Below are positions 33,675-45,545 of a stretch of DNA of 64,000 nucleotides, in pieces. Positions within the stretch are counted from its first letter, which is position 1. Each line of letters begins with the position of its first letter. The notes beneath the pieces were generated by a model. That model searched no databases and was not told the origin of the DNA. It worked only from the letters and a program-made list of their open reading frames with translations. A program made the position numbers and the translations under genes. Where the stretch lies: NCBI RefSeq assembly GCF_963082655.1, contig NC_081552.1:95743922-95807921 (forward strand). The letters run 5' to 3'. This DNA comes from Stomoxys calcitrans (lineage: Eukaryota > Arthropoda > Insecta > Diptera > Muscidae).

Positions 33675-34757
33675 CTTTTTGAATGCAGATATGATTGGAG
33701 TCGTTTTGCTTCGTCTACAGTGTTGGCTTATTCCAACACATGGATTAAAATTTTGTAACAATTTCGTGTGAAAAACAACAAACAAAAGCGAAGAGACGAG
33801 CTCCAAATTATGACTGCGGCATATGGTAAAGCTAGCTTGGATAAAAGCTGGCTTTATCGGCGGTACTAAACGGATATTCATGAAAAAATTAGCAACACAT
33901 GTAATTACAGCAAGCTTTGCAAGTTTATACATAGGCAAAGAAAATCTATGAATTCATAACAATATGTTCAAAAAAGTTAGAATAGTTGGGAGAAATGTCA
34001 AATTCTCAGTCGTTTCTACCTTTCCTTTGTCTATAGTTTGTATTGCGAATCTAGGTCTGGGTCACTTTGTGATGTCTTCTTCTAGTTGAGCTTTACATAA
34101 AAGTTTGAAGAAGATACTTCAAGCAGCTATTCCGGGAGAGAAGATCGAAACAACTTTGTAAAGCTCAAAAAGCAGAAGACATTACGAAGTGCTCCAATCC
34201 TAAATTCTTCCCTAGAATCATGACTGTCTCCCATAGATTCTTCCAAAATTGTCCTTCTACGCCAATGCTTTTCAATGCATGCGCAAGATTTTATTTACTT
34301 AAATTTCTCATTTTAGATATTTAAAGTTATGTTACATAGCTCTAAACAAACTTAAATTGTTGAAAGACTTTGTGGCAAATTTGAAATATTTCCATTGTTA
34401 TGCACTTAAGGGTATGCAAGAGGGTATTCGAAACTTCTTCATTTTAGAATTTTTGTGGTCATCAATTGGAGCTGATAGACCATGCCAAGAATACTTTTTT
34501 AAATACAAATTGAGGTCTCTTCAAAAAGAAATTTTCACATTCAACTATACCAGAATTGATTGTGGCAGTTAGTCTATTTGAATAAGTAATTGTGTGTGTG
34601 GGTTTATTGGTTATTTACATAAATTAGAGCTTGTATGGGTAAGTGGAGTAGATTTGTTTGTATAGTTTCAAATTCGTTTGCTATTTTGGGAATTCTTCTT
34701 CAGTTTCTCGTTCATTTGCTCTGTCTTGATAAAATGTTTAAAGTTTGGTTAGCTTAC
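33675..34757. other. Non-repeat spacer downstream of the retrotransposon
   Basis: No family repeats, coding homology or RNA gene recognised. It is probably the intron 3' of the candidate exon at 34758-34883 (gene on the minus strand) into which the retrotransposon inserted. That reading is inference. Confidence 0.4.
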
Positions 34758-34883
34758 CTGCATAAAACCTTCAGGACAGCCGGGCAATTCCCCTGTGGGA
34801 CTAAGGCTAGTCTCATAGCCATCGACATCCGTATCGACCATACCCTCATCAAAGCGACCAACTGTGAAACTGTCAAATATTAT
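34758..34883 (-). CDS. Candidate host-gene exon, 42 codons, CUB-like
   Basis: On the minus strand a pyrimidine-rich TTTGTCTTCTTCGTTTACAG acceptor precedes, and GTAAGC follows ATGCAG as a donor. The 126-bp exon is phase 0 at both ends. The peptide starts IIFDSFTVGRFDEGM and ends GELPGCPEGFMQ, with balanced amino-acid use unlike the surrounding repeats. The pattern (hydrophobic strand, FDSF, then C-x2-GFMQ) recalls one half of an extracellular CUB domain. That is a suggestion from memory of the family pattern, not a match. No partner exon was found in the window, so introns are long on both sides. Confidence 0.55.
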
Positions 34884-35954
34884 CTGTAAACGAAGAAGAC
34901 AAAAAATACATGTCATTTTGGGTGAAATAATTGTTGCAAGCAATCTCTTTTAGTGTGAACCATTTATTTGCAAATATATATGTATGTGTGTATTGAGATG
35001 TTTCCAAACGTCCCCACCAAGTATCGGTTGTGCAAATGACACAAAAAGATCAATTCGTTTTTTTTCTTGATGTCAATTTATAGATGTTTGTTTGTCTCTT
35101 CTTTTATTCAGCATGTCCTACGCTATCCATGTTACCTTACCTTTGCCGAGCAGAAAGGATAGACATACCTACGTGCCAAGTTATGTACGAGTTTGTATCC
35201 ATCCTCATGTACGTATGTTGTAATCTGTCTACGCATTGGACATTCAATTATTCCCTTTTAATAGTAATATATCATTTCATTCCGTTCACGTTCATTTCCC
35301 AATCCCTGAGTCTTTGGTCTCTTTTTCAATTAGTTACAGGTCGAAATGAATTTCGAAGCGAATCCTTAGTGTAATATCAAACTTTTACTTACAGCACCCA
35401 CTATTCTTGGCTATTTCCTCTGATGCATTTGTCACCCCGGGATTTTCTGTGGCACTTCATTCGCTTGTTCTTAGCGCTCATCCGTAAACATTGGCCTAAA
35501 GTGAACTTATCGAAAGTTGGTAGAGGCAGATCATTTATTAGCTGGACAACAAGTGAAATTTGTCTTTTTTCTTCCTTTGCTGCGTTGATTGCCAGCTACT
35601 TTGCCAACAAATGCCTTCATGGCCAAATAGGAAGCTTAATTTGTTCGAAATGATAATTCAAGTTGTGATACTGGCAACTTAAAAATTTTAAATAAATTTT
35701 AGGAAATTTAAGGTATCACACAACTCTTTTGCACTTTCCTTCATGCATATATTGATTTCAATGCAAATTTAGAAAAATTTAATTTTTAATACGAAAAATC
35801 GTGTTAAGTTGGTTTGGTTAGTTTGGGTTCGCGTCCAACAGATATCAGTACTTAGGTGGAGACACAATATCAGACATGAACCAACTTAGGGGAGTGGTGT
35901 TGAAAACAATTAAGGATTTTGTAAGAAGCACGGAATTCCTAATTTAAAATTTTC
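34884..35954. other. Unassigned sequence, possible intron
   Basis: Contains TTTTACTTACAG at 35383-35394, which could be a plus-strand acceptor or, read in reverse (CTGTAAGTAAAA), a minus-strand donor. The 76-codon plus frame after it (35423-35653) and the reverse readings lack recognisable protein features. No repeat family seen. Confidence 0.35.
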
Positions 35955-36073
35955 TTTTTAGAAGTTACTTTTTAGTTTTTAGAGCGCACAACAAGCCAAT
36001 TACTAGCTTAGGTGTATATCCATAGTGGCATGGGGCGGATTAATACCTGCACCCTCTTTTCGACCTAACCTAG
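35955..36073 (+). repeat. 3'-end fragment of LOA/R1-like LINE
   Basis: It matches the reverse complement of 44870-44985: TTTAGAGCGCACAACAAGCC, GGTGTATATCC, GTGGCATGGGGCGGATTAAT, then CGACCTAACCTAG. It is a solo 3' UTR-proximal piece with the characteristic CCTAACC end. Confidence 0.6.
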
Positions 36074-36419
36074 TTTGGGTAAGTTTTTATGTACCCACCG
36101 CCATGGACAGCATTTTTTTCGTCACTTATGTGTTTATGCTGGGCTTACAATCCGCCTTACCGTTTAAAAACCCATCTGATCGCCGTTGAGAGTGAAATCC
36201 ACCTCGGCACATCGGCTTTCGCATTACTTCGAGGTGACTTTCAAATCGGTCCTTGTACCCACGTCGATTCTATCGCTTTCGTCCTAGCTCCCATCGTTGA
36301 AATCATGAAATCAGCATATATTGTCTGCTGGTTTTAGATGCTAAAAAACTAGCATAAAATCTCAAAAAACACTTCAAAAATGAGTATGTTGCATCTTATC
36401 TTTTAAATTTTCTTAAAAG

Positions 36420-37330
36420 TTTATAATTTGTTCTCTGTGTCTGACATGAAGGCTATCTGCCCAGATTTCACATCCGTTAAGAGGATGATGTTGCAAGCTT
36501 TCAATAAAAATTTCCTCTCTTTGTTCAGTTGGACCGTGATTCCAATCTCTTTTGATCAGCGAAATTTATCTGCGGACCGAACGTCAGTTTGAAATCCAGT
36601 CGAATTCAATATAATTTACCGCATTCCTTGTAGTGTTGAATACGTCGTCGACTCGCATGGTATTTCCAACGGGAATTCGCTGTCTGGTAAGTAAAACTAG
36701 TTCAGTCAGTTATGTTGTGCCTCTTCCGTGTTTCTCGTTGGGATGAGTGCCGCAATATCGTCTACCTAGCCTAGGAGGAAGGCCTCGTCAGGCAATTCCA
36801 CCCGTAAGATGTAATCAAAGATGATGTTCCACAGGTTCGGGCCCAGGATGGTCCTTTGAGCTGCTCCTGGCAATATCTGTAATCTGTTCGATCCAGGGCT
36901 TGTATCGTAGACCAAAGTTCTATCCCTAATGTAGCTTTTGATTATTCTAAACAGATACCCTGATATTTCAAAATTCCTTTGCATATTGAGGTGGCGATTT
37001 TCGTCAAGCTCCTGTAGGTGAACAATCTCGCTCGGGCCCAAAGGACCGATCGGCGCGGGAACAGGTTGTTTATAGATTCTTCCAATCTAGGCTTTATGAG
37101 TCTCTCCAGTAGTTTAATGACTGTATTAAGCATGCATATAGGTCTGTAGGACGAGGATGCTAGTGCGTCTCTCTTTCCCTTGCTTATCAATACCAATTTA
37201 TGCTCTCTCAATTATTTTGGGATTATGTCTGGTTTTACCACGGCTATTTGTTTCAGAACCTCTCTTGGTATTCCATCAGGACCTCGTGCTTTCTTATTTT
37301 TCAGTTTTGCATATTTCATCCTAAAATTAT
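36420..37330 (-). pseudogene. R1-like LINE reverse transcriptase fragment
   Basis: Minus-strand frames in order: KKARGPDGIPREVLK (37290-37220), then LVLISKGKRDALASSSYRPI and LLERLIKPRLEE (37200-37080), a fingers/palm remnant, and ILGPNLWNIIFDYILR (around 36830) followed by LLG*VDDIAAL, where the catalytic Y/F-A-D-D has become *VDD. These are the RT motifs of R1-clade LINEs. At least two frame changes and a stop at the active site show it is dead. The 5' endonuclease and 3' end are missing or unrecognisable. Confidence 0.75.
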
Positions 37331-37545
37331 TGATCATTTTCGTTATTCGGAAGAATTGCCTAATACGGAAATTCAAAGTTAGACTTACAATACGAATGTT
37401 CATAATATTTCTGATTTTTTATGTATTCTCAAGTTTACAACTTATTATTCTAAAGGTGATTTTTTTCCTTTTCCACTTACAACTTTAATTAAATTATTTA
37501 TGTTTTTGATGTTAATACAAGCAGGAATAGTTTTTTTCAAACGCG

Positions 37546-39588
37546 ATGCTGATGTTATTTCTTCTTTATTTATTACTCTCTATGACAAGTATATTTAGTG
37601 TAAATAGAGGTTCTAAAGACGATACAAGACAAAGAGATAGTTTGAAGATATGTCACATAAATTCTCAAAGTATTGTAAACAAGATTGATGAGTTCAAGTA
37701 TATATTCGAAAATATGGAAATCGATATAATATGTATCTCAGTGACTTGGTTACACACTGCAATAACAGATAGCTTAATAAACTGTATTCATATCTGATAG
37801 AGAACGTCGTGGGGTGGTGTTGCCATATATGCAAGGAACACGTTAACGCCTAATTCCGATTAAAATCGAATCCTGAGGATTAAACAGAATATATAATAGT
37901 GGAGCTTTTATCTAACTTGAAAAAAATCTTGATTGGTTGTATCTTCCGGCCAAACAATACAATAGATTTGAATCAAATTCAAAACATGTTAGAGACAAAA
38001 ACATTGGGATATCATGATGTTATTATTACTGGGGACTTTAATTCCAATATTCTTATAGATTCCAAATTGACGGAAAATATGTTAGCACTGGGTTTCTTCC
38101 CTACCAATTCTGGAAACCCCACTCATTTTTCGTCAACTGTTAATACCCTTTTGGATACGTTTTTTGTGACTAATACTTCCAATATTTCGCTCTATTACCG
38201 AATATCTGCCCCTTGTATCTAAAGGCTGTCTTACAATTTCACTGTGTCAAAGACAATAAAGAAGTTTTCGTACCGCGACTTCAAAAATGTTGACTATTCT
38301 GCATTAGATGAAAGGATTCAGGAAGTCTATTGGAATATGATGAATATGATATATGATCTTTTATCAATCGATGAGAAATGGAGCTTTCTTCAAGATAACA
38401 TTGGAATTATCTATGATGCAACAGTCCCCATTCGGACTAAGATGAATAAATTCGATACTAAGCCTTGGTTTAATTCCACTATTAGGAATTTTATTCGTAA
38501 CAGGAACTTAGCCTACTCCACGTGGAAAAGTTTTCAAACGTCTGAACTTCATGAGGAATTCCGCATGGCTAGAAATAAAGTTAATGCACTCGTTAGTGAT
38601 GCAAAATTACGATATTATTCATCCAAATATTATTCGGCGTTAGACATGAAAGGCAAGTGGAGGGTTATAAACGACATCGGGAGTGGAAAATCCAAGGCAA
38701 TTTCTAATTACCATGGTGATATAAATGTAAATGTTCCGACCTCAGATATAGACTCGACTTTTTACCGAGACACTAATAAACTTTCGGAAAGCACAAATGT
38801 TGATTGCAGTTTTGAGTTTAGATGTGTTTCACACGACAAAGTTTCACATTGTCTTAGATCAGTCAAGTCAAATGCTATTGGTCATGATAACATTGACCCA
38901 CGATTCATTAAAATATTAGTTCCTTACCTTCTACCTTATTTTACTCATTTCTTTACTTCAATTCTATTCACCAGTGAAAAAGATAATCTCAATCCCTAAA
39001 TCGAATAATGGTTTCCGTCCGAATTCTATATTATGTTGCCTCTCGAATATCTCCATCATGAATCTCTGTTGACTGATAGACAATCCGGGTTTCGTGCCCA
39101 TCATAGTTGTATTAGAGAATTAGTTGAAGTTTCGGAATCAATTAGAAGCGAAATAGATGATGGCAGTGTTACTTTTCTCGTCCGACTAGATAATTCAAAG
39201 GCTTTCGACTCGGTTGATCATCATGACTCATGTATGAAGCTAATTTTAGCGATACTTTTATCAAATTGGTTCAGTCATATCTAAGTAATCGGCAACAGTC
39301 AGTGTACGTATCATTCAAAACCAATTCTAGTACCTAAGGGAGTTCCATAAGGCTCAATAATTATTCCGCTCCTTTTTTCGCTCTACGCAAACGATCTTCC
39401 TACTCAGCTGGTCCGTAGCCAAATCCTTATTGATGCTGATGACGTTTAGTTATTCCTTAGCGGTTCTGTTAATAATATTAGTGAATGGGTTGCAAAACTC
39501 AATGAGGACCTGTTCCATGTCTATAAGTGGGCTACTGCAAATGGTTTATTCCTGAACCCCCAGAAATCGAAAGTGATTGTTATTCACA
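37546..39588 (+). pseudogene. Jockey/CR1-like LINE, endonuclease plus RT, degraded
   Basis: Plus-strand pieces in order: apurinic endonuclease start LKICHINSQSIVNKIDEF with DIICISVTWL (normal ETWL motif changed to VTWL) at 37643-37760; endonuclease core GDFNSNIL and NPTHFSSTVNTLLDTFF at 37900-38200; linker 38244-38996; RT LLTDRQSGFRAHHSC and LDNSKAFDSVDH at 39070-39235; then KGVP*GSII, LYANDLPTQ and IDADDV*LF at 39330-39460; and the post-catalytic LNEDLFHVYKWATANG. It carries several frameshifts and stops. The copy is cut at about 39588 by the A element. Confidence 0.8.
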
Positions 39589-40618
39589 AACAAGTAAGAG
39601 CGTGCTAAGTTCGGCCGGGCCGAATCTTATATACCCTCCACCATTGATCGCATTTGTCGAGTTCTATGTGCGGTATCTCTTTTTAGGCAAAAAAAAAAAA
39701 GGATATGAGAAAAGATTTGCTCTGCTATTAGAGCGATATCAAGATATGGTCCGGTTTGGACCACAATTAAACCATATTATGTTGGATACCTGTGTAAAAT
39801 GTCAGCCAATTCGAATAAGAATTGCGCCCTTTGTGGGCTCAAGAAATAAAATAGAGAGATCGATTAATATGGGAGCTGTATCGGGCTATAGACCGATTCA
39901 GACCATAATAAACACGTATGTTAATGGTCATGAGAGAATCCGTCGTACAAAATTTCAGGCAAATCGGATAATAATTGCGACCTCGAGATGCTCAAGAAGT
40001 CAAGATCCCAGATCGGTTTACATGGCAGCTATATCATGTTATAGGCCGATTTAAACCATACTTGGCACAGTTGTTGGGTATTATAACAAAACACGTCGTG
40101 CGAAACTCCATTCCATTCGGATAAGAATTGCGCACTCTAGAGGCTCAAGAAGTCAAGACCCAAGATCGGTTTATATGGCAGCTATATCAGGTTATGAACC
40201 GATTTGAACCATACTTGGCGAAGTTGTTGGATATCATAACAAAACACGTCGTGCAAAATTTCATTCCAATCGGATAAGAATTGCGCACTCTAGAGGCTCA
40301 AGAAGTCAAGACCCAAGATCGGTTTATATGGCAGCTATATCAAAACATGGACCGATATGGCCCATTTACAATACCAGCCGACCTACTAAAAAGTATTTGT
40401 GCAAAATTTCAAGCGGCTAGCTTTACTCCTTCGGAAGTTAGCGTGCTTTCGACAGACAGACGGACGGACGGACAGACGGACGGACATGGCTAGATCGACA
40501 TAAAATTTCACGACGATCAAGAATATATATACTTTATGGGGTCTCAGACGAATATTTCGAGTAGTTACAAACAGAATGACGAAATTAGTATACCCCCCAT
40601 CTTATCGTGGAGGGTATA
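39589..40618 (+). mobile_element. Family A element inserted into a LINE relic
   Basis: The left end ACAAGTAAGAGCG directly follows LINE coding sequence (…GTGATTGTTATTCAC). Palindrome intact. Short array with landmarks near 39862, 40008, 40165 and 40318. (GGAC)n tract at about 40460-40485. Right end TATACCC...TATCGTGGAGGGTATA (one change). I could not recognise continuing LINE coding on the far side, so the 3' part of the LINE may already have been lost. Confidence 0.8.
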
Positions 40619-40917
40619 ATAAAAATTTTTTGAATTTAAATTACGTTCTAAAGAAGCCTATATCAGTATTTACGGAGGCTTTAACAAGTTATTAATACTA
40701 CAATAGCTTTATCACGTTAAACCCCACGACTTTTTTCTTTTAGATCCCAATAAGTAAAATACGAAATATTATATCCATCGTTTAACGTTAGCCCGCGTCG
40801 ATACTTCTTCTTTAGCTTGATGTACATAGTTCCATATTTACTTTTATATTTTGGCACACAGAAAAACTGCAATTCGTTCCTAATGTTTTGCAATGGCCTG
40901 CTTTTATAAATCCAATT

Positions 40918-41295
40918 ATAATTATACCCTACAACATCTCTGTGGTACGGGGTATTATAGCTTAGTGCATTTGTTTGTAGCGCCCAGAAGGAAGACTACC
41001 TCTCTACCCTTAGAAAAGTATACCGATCGACTCTGAATCACATTCTGATTCGATTTAGCTATGTCCGTCTGTCTTTGTTATTTTGTCTACACACTACAGG
41101 TCGGAATTTTCAACCCACCGTCTTCAAATTTAGCACATCCATTATTTTTTTGGCGCAGAGACGAATCGGTCTAGCTTTGGATATCGCTCCCATATATATG
41201 TTCGTACGATTTACAGTAATAATGCAATACAATGGTCATTTGCTAACCGATTCTTTCGAAATTTGGCAGGAAGGATATTCTTAAGCCTCTTTAAA
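40918..41295 (+). mobile_element. Family E (DINE-like) 5' fragment
   Basis: It starts ATTATACCCTACAACATCTC then GTGGTACGGGGTATTATAGC, an inverted-repeat-like end, followed by GTCCGTCTGTCTTTG and ATATCGCTCCCATATATATG. The layout (subterminal repeat, CTGTCTG tract, tandem-type core) is similar to A and B, but the sequence differs. Truncated after ~380 bp at a mariner end. Confidence 0.5.
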
Positions 41296-41385
41296 CGAGG
41301 GTTGCCTTTTATATTTATGGATTAGAGAACACAAAAGCAAATATTAATCATCGAAAATTGCTTTATTGTTTTTCAAAATATAATT
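41296..41385 (-). mobile_element. Mariner 3'-end relic
   Basis: GGGTTGCCTTTTATATTTATGG through CATCGAAAATTGCTTTATTG is the inverse of 17375-17462, the C-terminal and terminal-repeat segment of the mariner relic there. Only ~90 bp survive. Confidence 0.55.
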
Positions 41386-41778
41386 TTGCACATATACTTC
41401 TGTGATGTAGATCGTTGGGTATTGCAAATGGGCCATATCGGTTCTCCCTCCCGATTTGACTTCTTGAACACTTACAAGCCACAATTTTTGTCCGATTTGG
41501 CTGAAATTTTGCAAACAGTGTTCTATTATGACTTCCATGTGGTGTCCCGTTATGACTTCCAACAACTGTGCAAAGTACGGTATAAATCGGTCTATAACCT
41601 ATTACAGCTCCCATATAAATCGGCTTTAATTTTTGCTGGTTTGACAAAGTTTGGTATGTAGAACAAAATTATGCCCATAAACTAAATTTATTTTGTATAA
41701 ATTATTAGCAGAATCTGTGGTGGAGATGTTCCCAAGACTCGTCCCGTCCGAACTTAGCGCGTTTTTACCTGTTTTTTT
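41386..41778 (-). mobile_element. Diverged family A-like element, minus strand
   Basis: It contains the inverse of the A last unit (GGGTATTGCAAATGGGCCAT), A-type unit cores (GGCTGAAATTTTGCAAACAG) and, at 41730-41778, the inverse of a left end with GTCCGAACTTAGCGCG and TTTTTACCTG. It is shortened to about two units. Confidence 0.6.
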
Positions 41779-42404
41779 AGTGGCCCTGGTATAATATGGT
41801 GGCGGGATTGTGTTAGCGTAGAAAATTTGCAGTAAATATGTAAAGGTAAATTGAGTTAGTTTGTAAAGGTTTTTCACAACAAAATATAGAGTACCCTACT
41901 TAAAGCCTAGTACTGCTTTCATTCGCAACGAAAATGCATATTAGATTATTGCGAAATCCGATAGAAACAGAGTTGATTAGTGCCCATTTCGTGAGCATTT
42001 AATTACATTGGCAATTAACTGAGGCAAAATTTGTATTGGAGCAGCGACATGTCGCTACTATTTTGCTTACAGAGCCCGGTACCATTTCTACGGAATGTGT
42101 TTGCATTTCCTTATTGTTCTCAGTTGTTCAGGCGAAAAGTCGAAGTCAGTACTAGGCTTAAGATAAAAAGAAAACAGCAACTGTACCAATGAAATATTAT
42201 GTCCCTATTTTTTAATCAACACAGTACAAAGCACGTGTTATCGATATAATAACTTGGCATTGGTTATCTTTCCAGTAAACCTGACTTGCATTCCATGTAT
42301 TTTCATAACTTAAAAAATTTTATATCCATGCCTTCACGTGATGCACAACGTAAGTCGATTTGGCCGTCAGCAAAAAAAAAAAAAATTGTCCAAGAAATGA
42401 ATTC
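41779..42404. other. Spacer, nothing recognised
   Basis: AT-rich sequence with a 13-A run near 42372. No gene or element family was recognised. Confidence 0.4.
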
Positions 42405-43110
42405 TATTTTTATACCCACCATCGAAGGATGGCGGTATAATCATTTTGTCATTCCATTCGCAAGTCATAGAAATATCCATTTTCGACCCTTTAAAGTATA
42501 TATATTCTTGATCATTGTAAAAATCTAAGACGTTTTAGCCATGTCCGTCTGTCTGTTGAAATCACTCTACAGGCTTTAAAAATAGAGATATTGAGCTGAA
42601 ACTTTGCACATATTCTTTTTTGTTTGCCCATAAGCAGGTTAAGTTTGAAGATGGGCTATATCGGACAATATCTTGTTATAGCCCCCATATAGACCGATCT
42701 GCCGATATAGGATGTTAGGCCCATAAAAGCTACATTTATTATTCGATTTTGCTGAAATTTGGGACAGTAAGCTGTGTAAGGCCCTTCGACATACTCCTTC
42801 AATTTGGCACAGATCGGTTCAGATTTGAATATAGCTTCCATATAGACCGATCTCTCGATTTAAGGTCTTGGGCCCATAAAAGACGCATTTATTGTCGACG
42901 AAATTTGGGACAGTGATTGTGTTACGGCCTTCGACATCCTCTTTGATATTGGATATAACTGCGATATAGAGATCTCTCGATTTAAGGTCTTGGTCCCATA
43001 AAAAGCGCATTTACCGATGTCGCTACTGCAGTGAGTTGTGTTAGGTCCCTAGACATCTTTCTGCAATTTGGTCCAGATCGGTCCAGATTTGGATATAGCT
43101 GCCATATATG
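42405..43110 (-). mobile_element. Family B element, minus strand, truncated
   Basis: The right-end block is inverted at 42408-42500 (TATACCCACCATCG, then TCATTTTGTCATTCC), followed by the CCGTCTGTCTGTTG tract and B units (GCCCCCATATAGACCGATC, GCTGAAATTTGGGACAG). It fades into E/D-type sequence around 43110 without a left terminus. Confidence 0.65.
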
Positions 43111-43450
43111 TATTTTGCTCGATATTCACTTCTTTGCTCAACGCTTTCCTCGAAAACTGCCACAATATCTAAGAAGTTTGGTCGAAATCAGTTCGGATTT
43201 AGATATAACTCCCATATATATACGTTCGTCAGATTTTGGGTAATTTACAATTATGTCATTTGTCAACCATAGTTGTTACAGTTTGAACATATTTGTTCGA
43301 AATTTGATAAGGATTGTTTAATAACCCACCTGTAAAAATCCGCAGAGGTCCATCAAAATCGGTTTATAATTAGATATAGCTCCCACTTTGTACATATATA
43401 TCGTAGGTGTAGGGTATTATACAGTCGACACCGTCCGACTTTTGCCTTTG
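43111..43450 (+). mobile_element. Family D/E 3' fragment
   Basis: AGATATAACTCCCATATATA and AGATATAGCTCCCAC cores ~170 bp apart are followed by TAGGGTATTATACAGTCG...CCGACTTTTGCC, the terminus also seen at 11111 and 45900. Non-coding. Confidence 0.5.
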
Positions 43451-43604
43451 TATACCCAATTACTGAAGTAGTAAATATAATTGTAATTGTTTATTGAACG
43501 CATTTGTGAATATAATAAATATGGCAGCCGCGCTAAATAAATTCGTTATAAGAAATATTATTAAGACAAAAAATTGTAAATCTAATTATGTGTTTTATTG
43601 GATA

Positions 43605-44660
43605 CATTGCCGGAAAATATATAAGCAACCTGCTATATTCACATATATCTATATATCATTTATTTGATCCCAATTTGCCATTGCAATCAAAATTGGATAT
43701 CAAATTCGTTTTCTAATCCCATTTAAACTCCTTATTGCAAAAGTCAGCAAATATGTCCGGTTTGGGGTATTGGCCCTAAAAACTATGAATATTTAGTTCC
43801 ACTCTCTTTACGACCCAAATTGTCTTGGTGAGCAAATACGTCCTATTTGGGGGTTGTTATAGTAGTGGGACGTCCGCTAGACAGTTGGCCCCTAATGTTG
43901 ATATCAGATACGTGGTCTACTCCCACATACCTTTAATTTGAGCCCCATAATTCTATAGTCGTCAAACGTGACCGGCTTGGGGGGTGTTTTGGGGAATGGG
44001 TGGCCACTCAGTGAGTTGGCCTTGAAAATATATATCGGATTCGTGTTCCACTTTAAAAACCCTCTTATTTGAGCCTCATACTGCAACAGTCAGAAAATAC
44101 TTACTATTTGGGTGGTGTTGTTGGGTTGGCGTGGCCACGTAAACAGTTTTCCTGAATTTTGATATCAAATTCGTGCTTTACTCTCAAATATATTTTATTT
44201 GAGCCACATATTGCTATGGTCGTAAATTTGTCCCCTTTGGGGGATATTTTTGGTGAGAGGCGGCCCCCCAAACACATGGTCCCATATTTTGATATCAGAT
44301 TTGTATTCTACATTCAAATACCTTTTATTTAAGCCCCATATTCCCATGGTCAGTAAATAAGTCCTGCTTGGGGGATGTTTTGGGAAATGTCCGATTTAGG
44401 GGTGTTTTGGGGCTTGGGGTGGTCCCCCTAGCACTTGGTCCAACAATTGGATATCAAATACGTTTTCTTATCATAAATACCTTTCATTTGAATCCCATAT
44501 TGTCGTGATTGTTCTAAATATATGTTTGGTGGGTTTTAGGGTGGATACCAAATTTTTATTTTTAGGCTACTATATGAGAGCACACAAAAGTTCGCTTAAA
44601 TCGCACCACCCATCTCCGAGATCTAGCATTTTTGAAAATTAGGGTAAGGGGGGTGGTGTA
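43605..44660 (+). mobile_element. Family C element, 5'-truncated copy
   Basis: It begins at a unit equivalent to 19107 and follows the same order of individually diverged units as 19107-20240 (for example GACAGTTGGCCCCTAATGTT then CACTCAGTGAGTTGGCC). A few units are missing compared with that copy. It ends in GCTTAAATCGCACCACCC. Copies match unit by unit better than units match each other within a copy. Confidence 0.7.
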
Positions 44661-44830
44661 TATAGATCGTGTAGGTATAGATCGGACTATATATAGAACA
44701 TCTGTCATATAGATCTAACTTCCCATTTAGGGTAGATATTGTAGTGGAATTATAATACAATAAGATGATGAATAAATCCATGGTGGCGGGTATTCAAATT
44801 TCGTCACGGCCGAACTAGCTTACTTACCTA
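44661..44830 (-). repeat. DINE-like left-end relic, minus strand
   Basis: Inverse of a left end: CCATGGTGGCGGGTATTC, GTCACGGCCGAAC, CTTACTTACCTATTT. Decayed palindrome; body lost. Confidence 0.4.
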
Positions 44831-44867
44831 TTTCAAATGGCACAGTTTCTCAGAAATGTTGCGAGCA

Positions 44868-45455
44868 TTAAGAGGGGTTAGGTTAGGTATGGGAGCGAAT
44901 ATTAATCTACCCCATGCCACTTGGACATACACTTAAGTCAGTAATCGGCTCGTTGTGTGCTCTAAATACTAAAAGGTAACATAGAAAATGCTCCATCGTA
45001 TCATCATCTTCCCTACATGCCATACACTTGCTATCACACATACATAAGTGAGCTCGTAGTCCTATGTGTCCCGTTATGATGCCGGAGCTATACTGATCCG
45101 GATCTCCTCATTGGATTTTCGCCGTCCTATCCACCTTTTCCTTGTTCCACAGTATTATATGCGCGTTCGTAGCCAACGCTCTTAACTCGGACTGCGTCGA
45201 CTTGAAGGCTTCGAGTTAACCAATTTAATTGACGGTAGTCTTCTGGCCTTCACTGTCAAATCGTCTGCTTATTCATTCCCCTTTACCCCGCTATGACCCG
45301 ACTCCCAAACGATGCGGTTTGTGTCGTTCTCAGAGAAGGTGCTAATCTCCTTCTTACACTCAAAGACTGTTCGTGACCTTAACGTCTTGGTTTTAATTTG
45401 TCCTGATGGCCAGTTTACTGTCCGTAAAGATGTTCACTCTTGACGACGAGGAGGG
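44868..45455 (-). pseudogene. LOA/R1-like LINE 3' fragment (RNase H, CCHC-like, 3' end)
   Basis: The minus strand has a FTDSKLA-type RNase H remnant near 45420-45400 (one of the catalytic D motifs), then a downstream stretch with CDSKCMACREDDDTMEHFLC near 45050-44990. That is the cysteine/histidine segment found after RNase H in such LINEs. The 3' end contains GATTAATATTCGC and CCTAACCTAACC (44875-44905). Frames are broken. The same family appears at 9940-10275, 35955-36073 and 53225-54090. Confidence 0.65.
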
Positions 45456-45469
45456 GATAAACACATCCT

Positions 45470-45545
45470 GTTCTCGCCAGGATTCGAACCCAGACGTTCA
45501 GCATTATAGGCGGACATGCTAACCTCTATGCTAACAACAATCTCC
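45470..45545 (-). repeat. tRNA-like SINE head
   Basis: The minus strand reads TAGCATAGAGGTTAGCATG (A box), CCGCCTATAATGCTGAACG and GGGTTCGAATCCTGGCG (B box) with ~35 bp spacing, as in pol III promoters of tRNA-derived SINEs. The cloverleaf is not conserved. Confidence 0.65.

Noticed and set aside
35395..35653. Plus-strand exon after TTTTACTTACAG, or minus-strand exon ending at GTAAGTAAAA
   Set aside because: Both readings lack a recognisable peptide and a partner splice site. The signal is symmetrical and cannot be assigned.
36089..36337. Plus frame of 82 codons after ATGTACCCACCGCCATGG
   Set aside because: The start looks like a decayed DINE-like end (ACCCACCGCCATGGA), and the rest has no recognisable motif.
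40619..40700. Continuation of the LINE interrupted by the A element at 39589
   Set aside because: A frame stays open for ~25 codons after the insertion, but its residues do not fit the region expected after the RT thumb.
45470..45545. A functional tRNA gene on the minus strand
   Set aside because: A- and B-box motifs are present, but the acceptor and anticodon stems do not pair, and similar heads occur at 8516 and 46187 with a shared body, as in a SINE.
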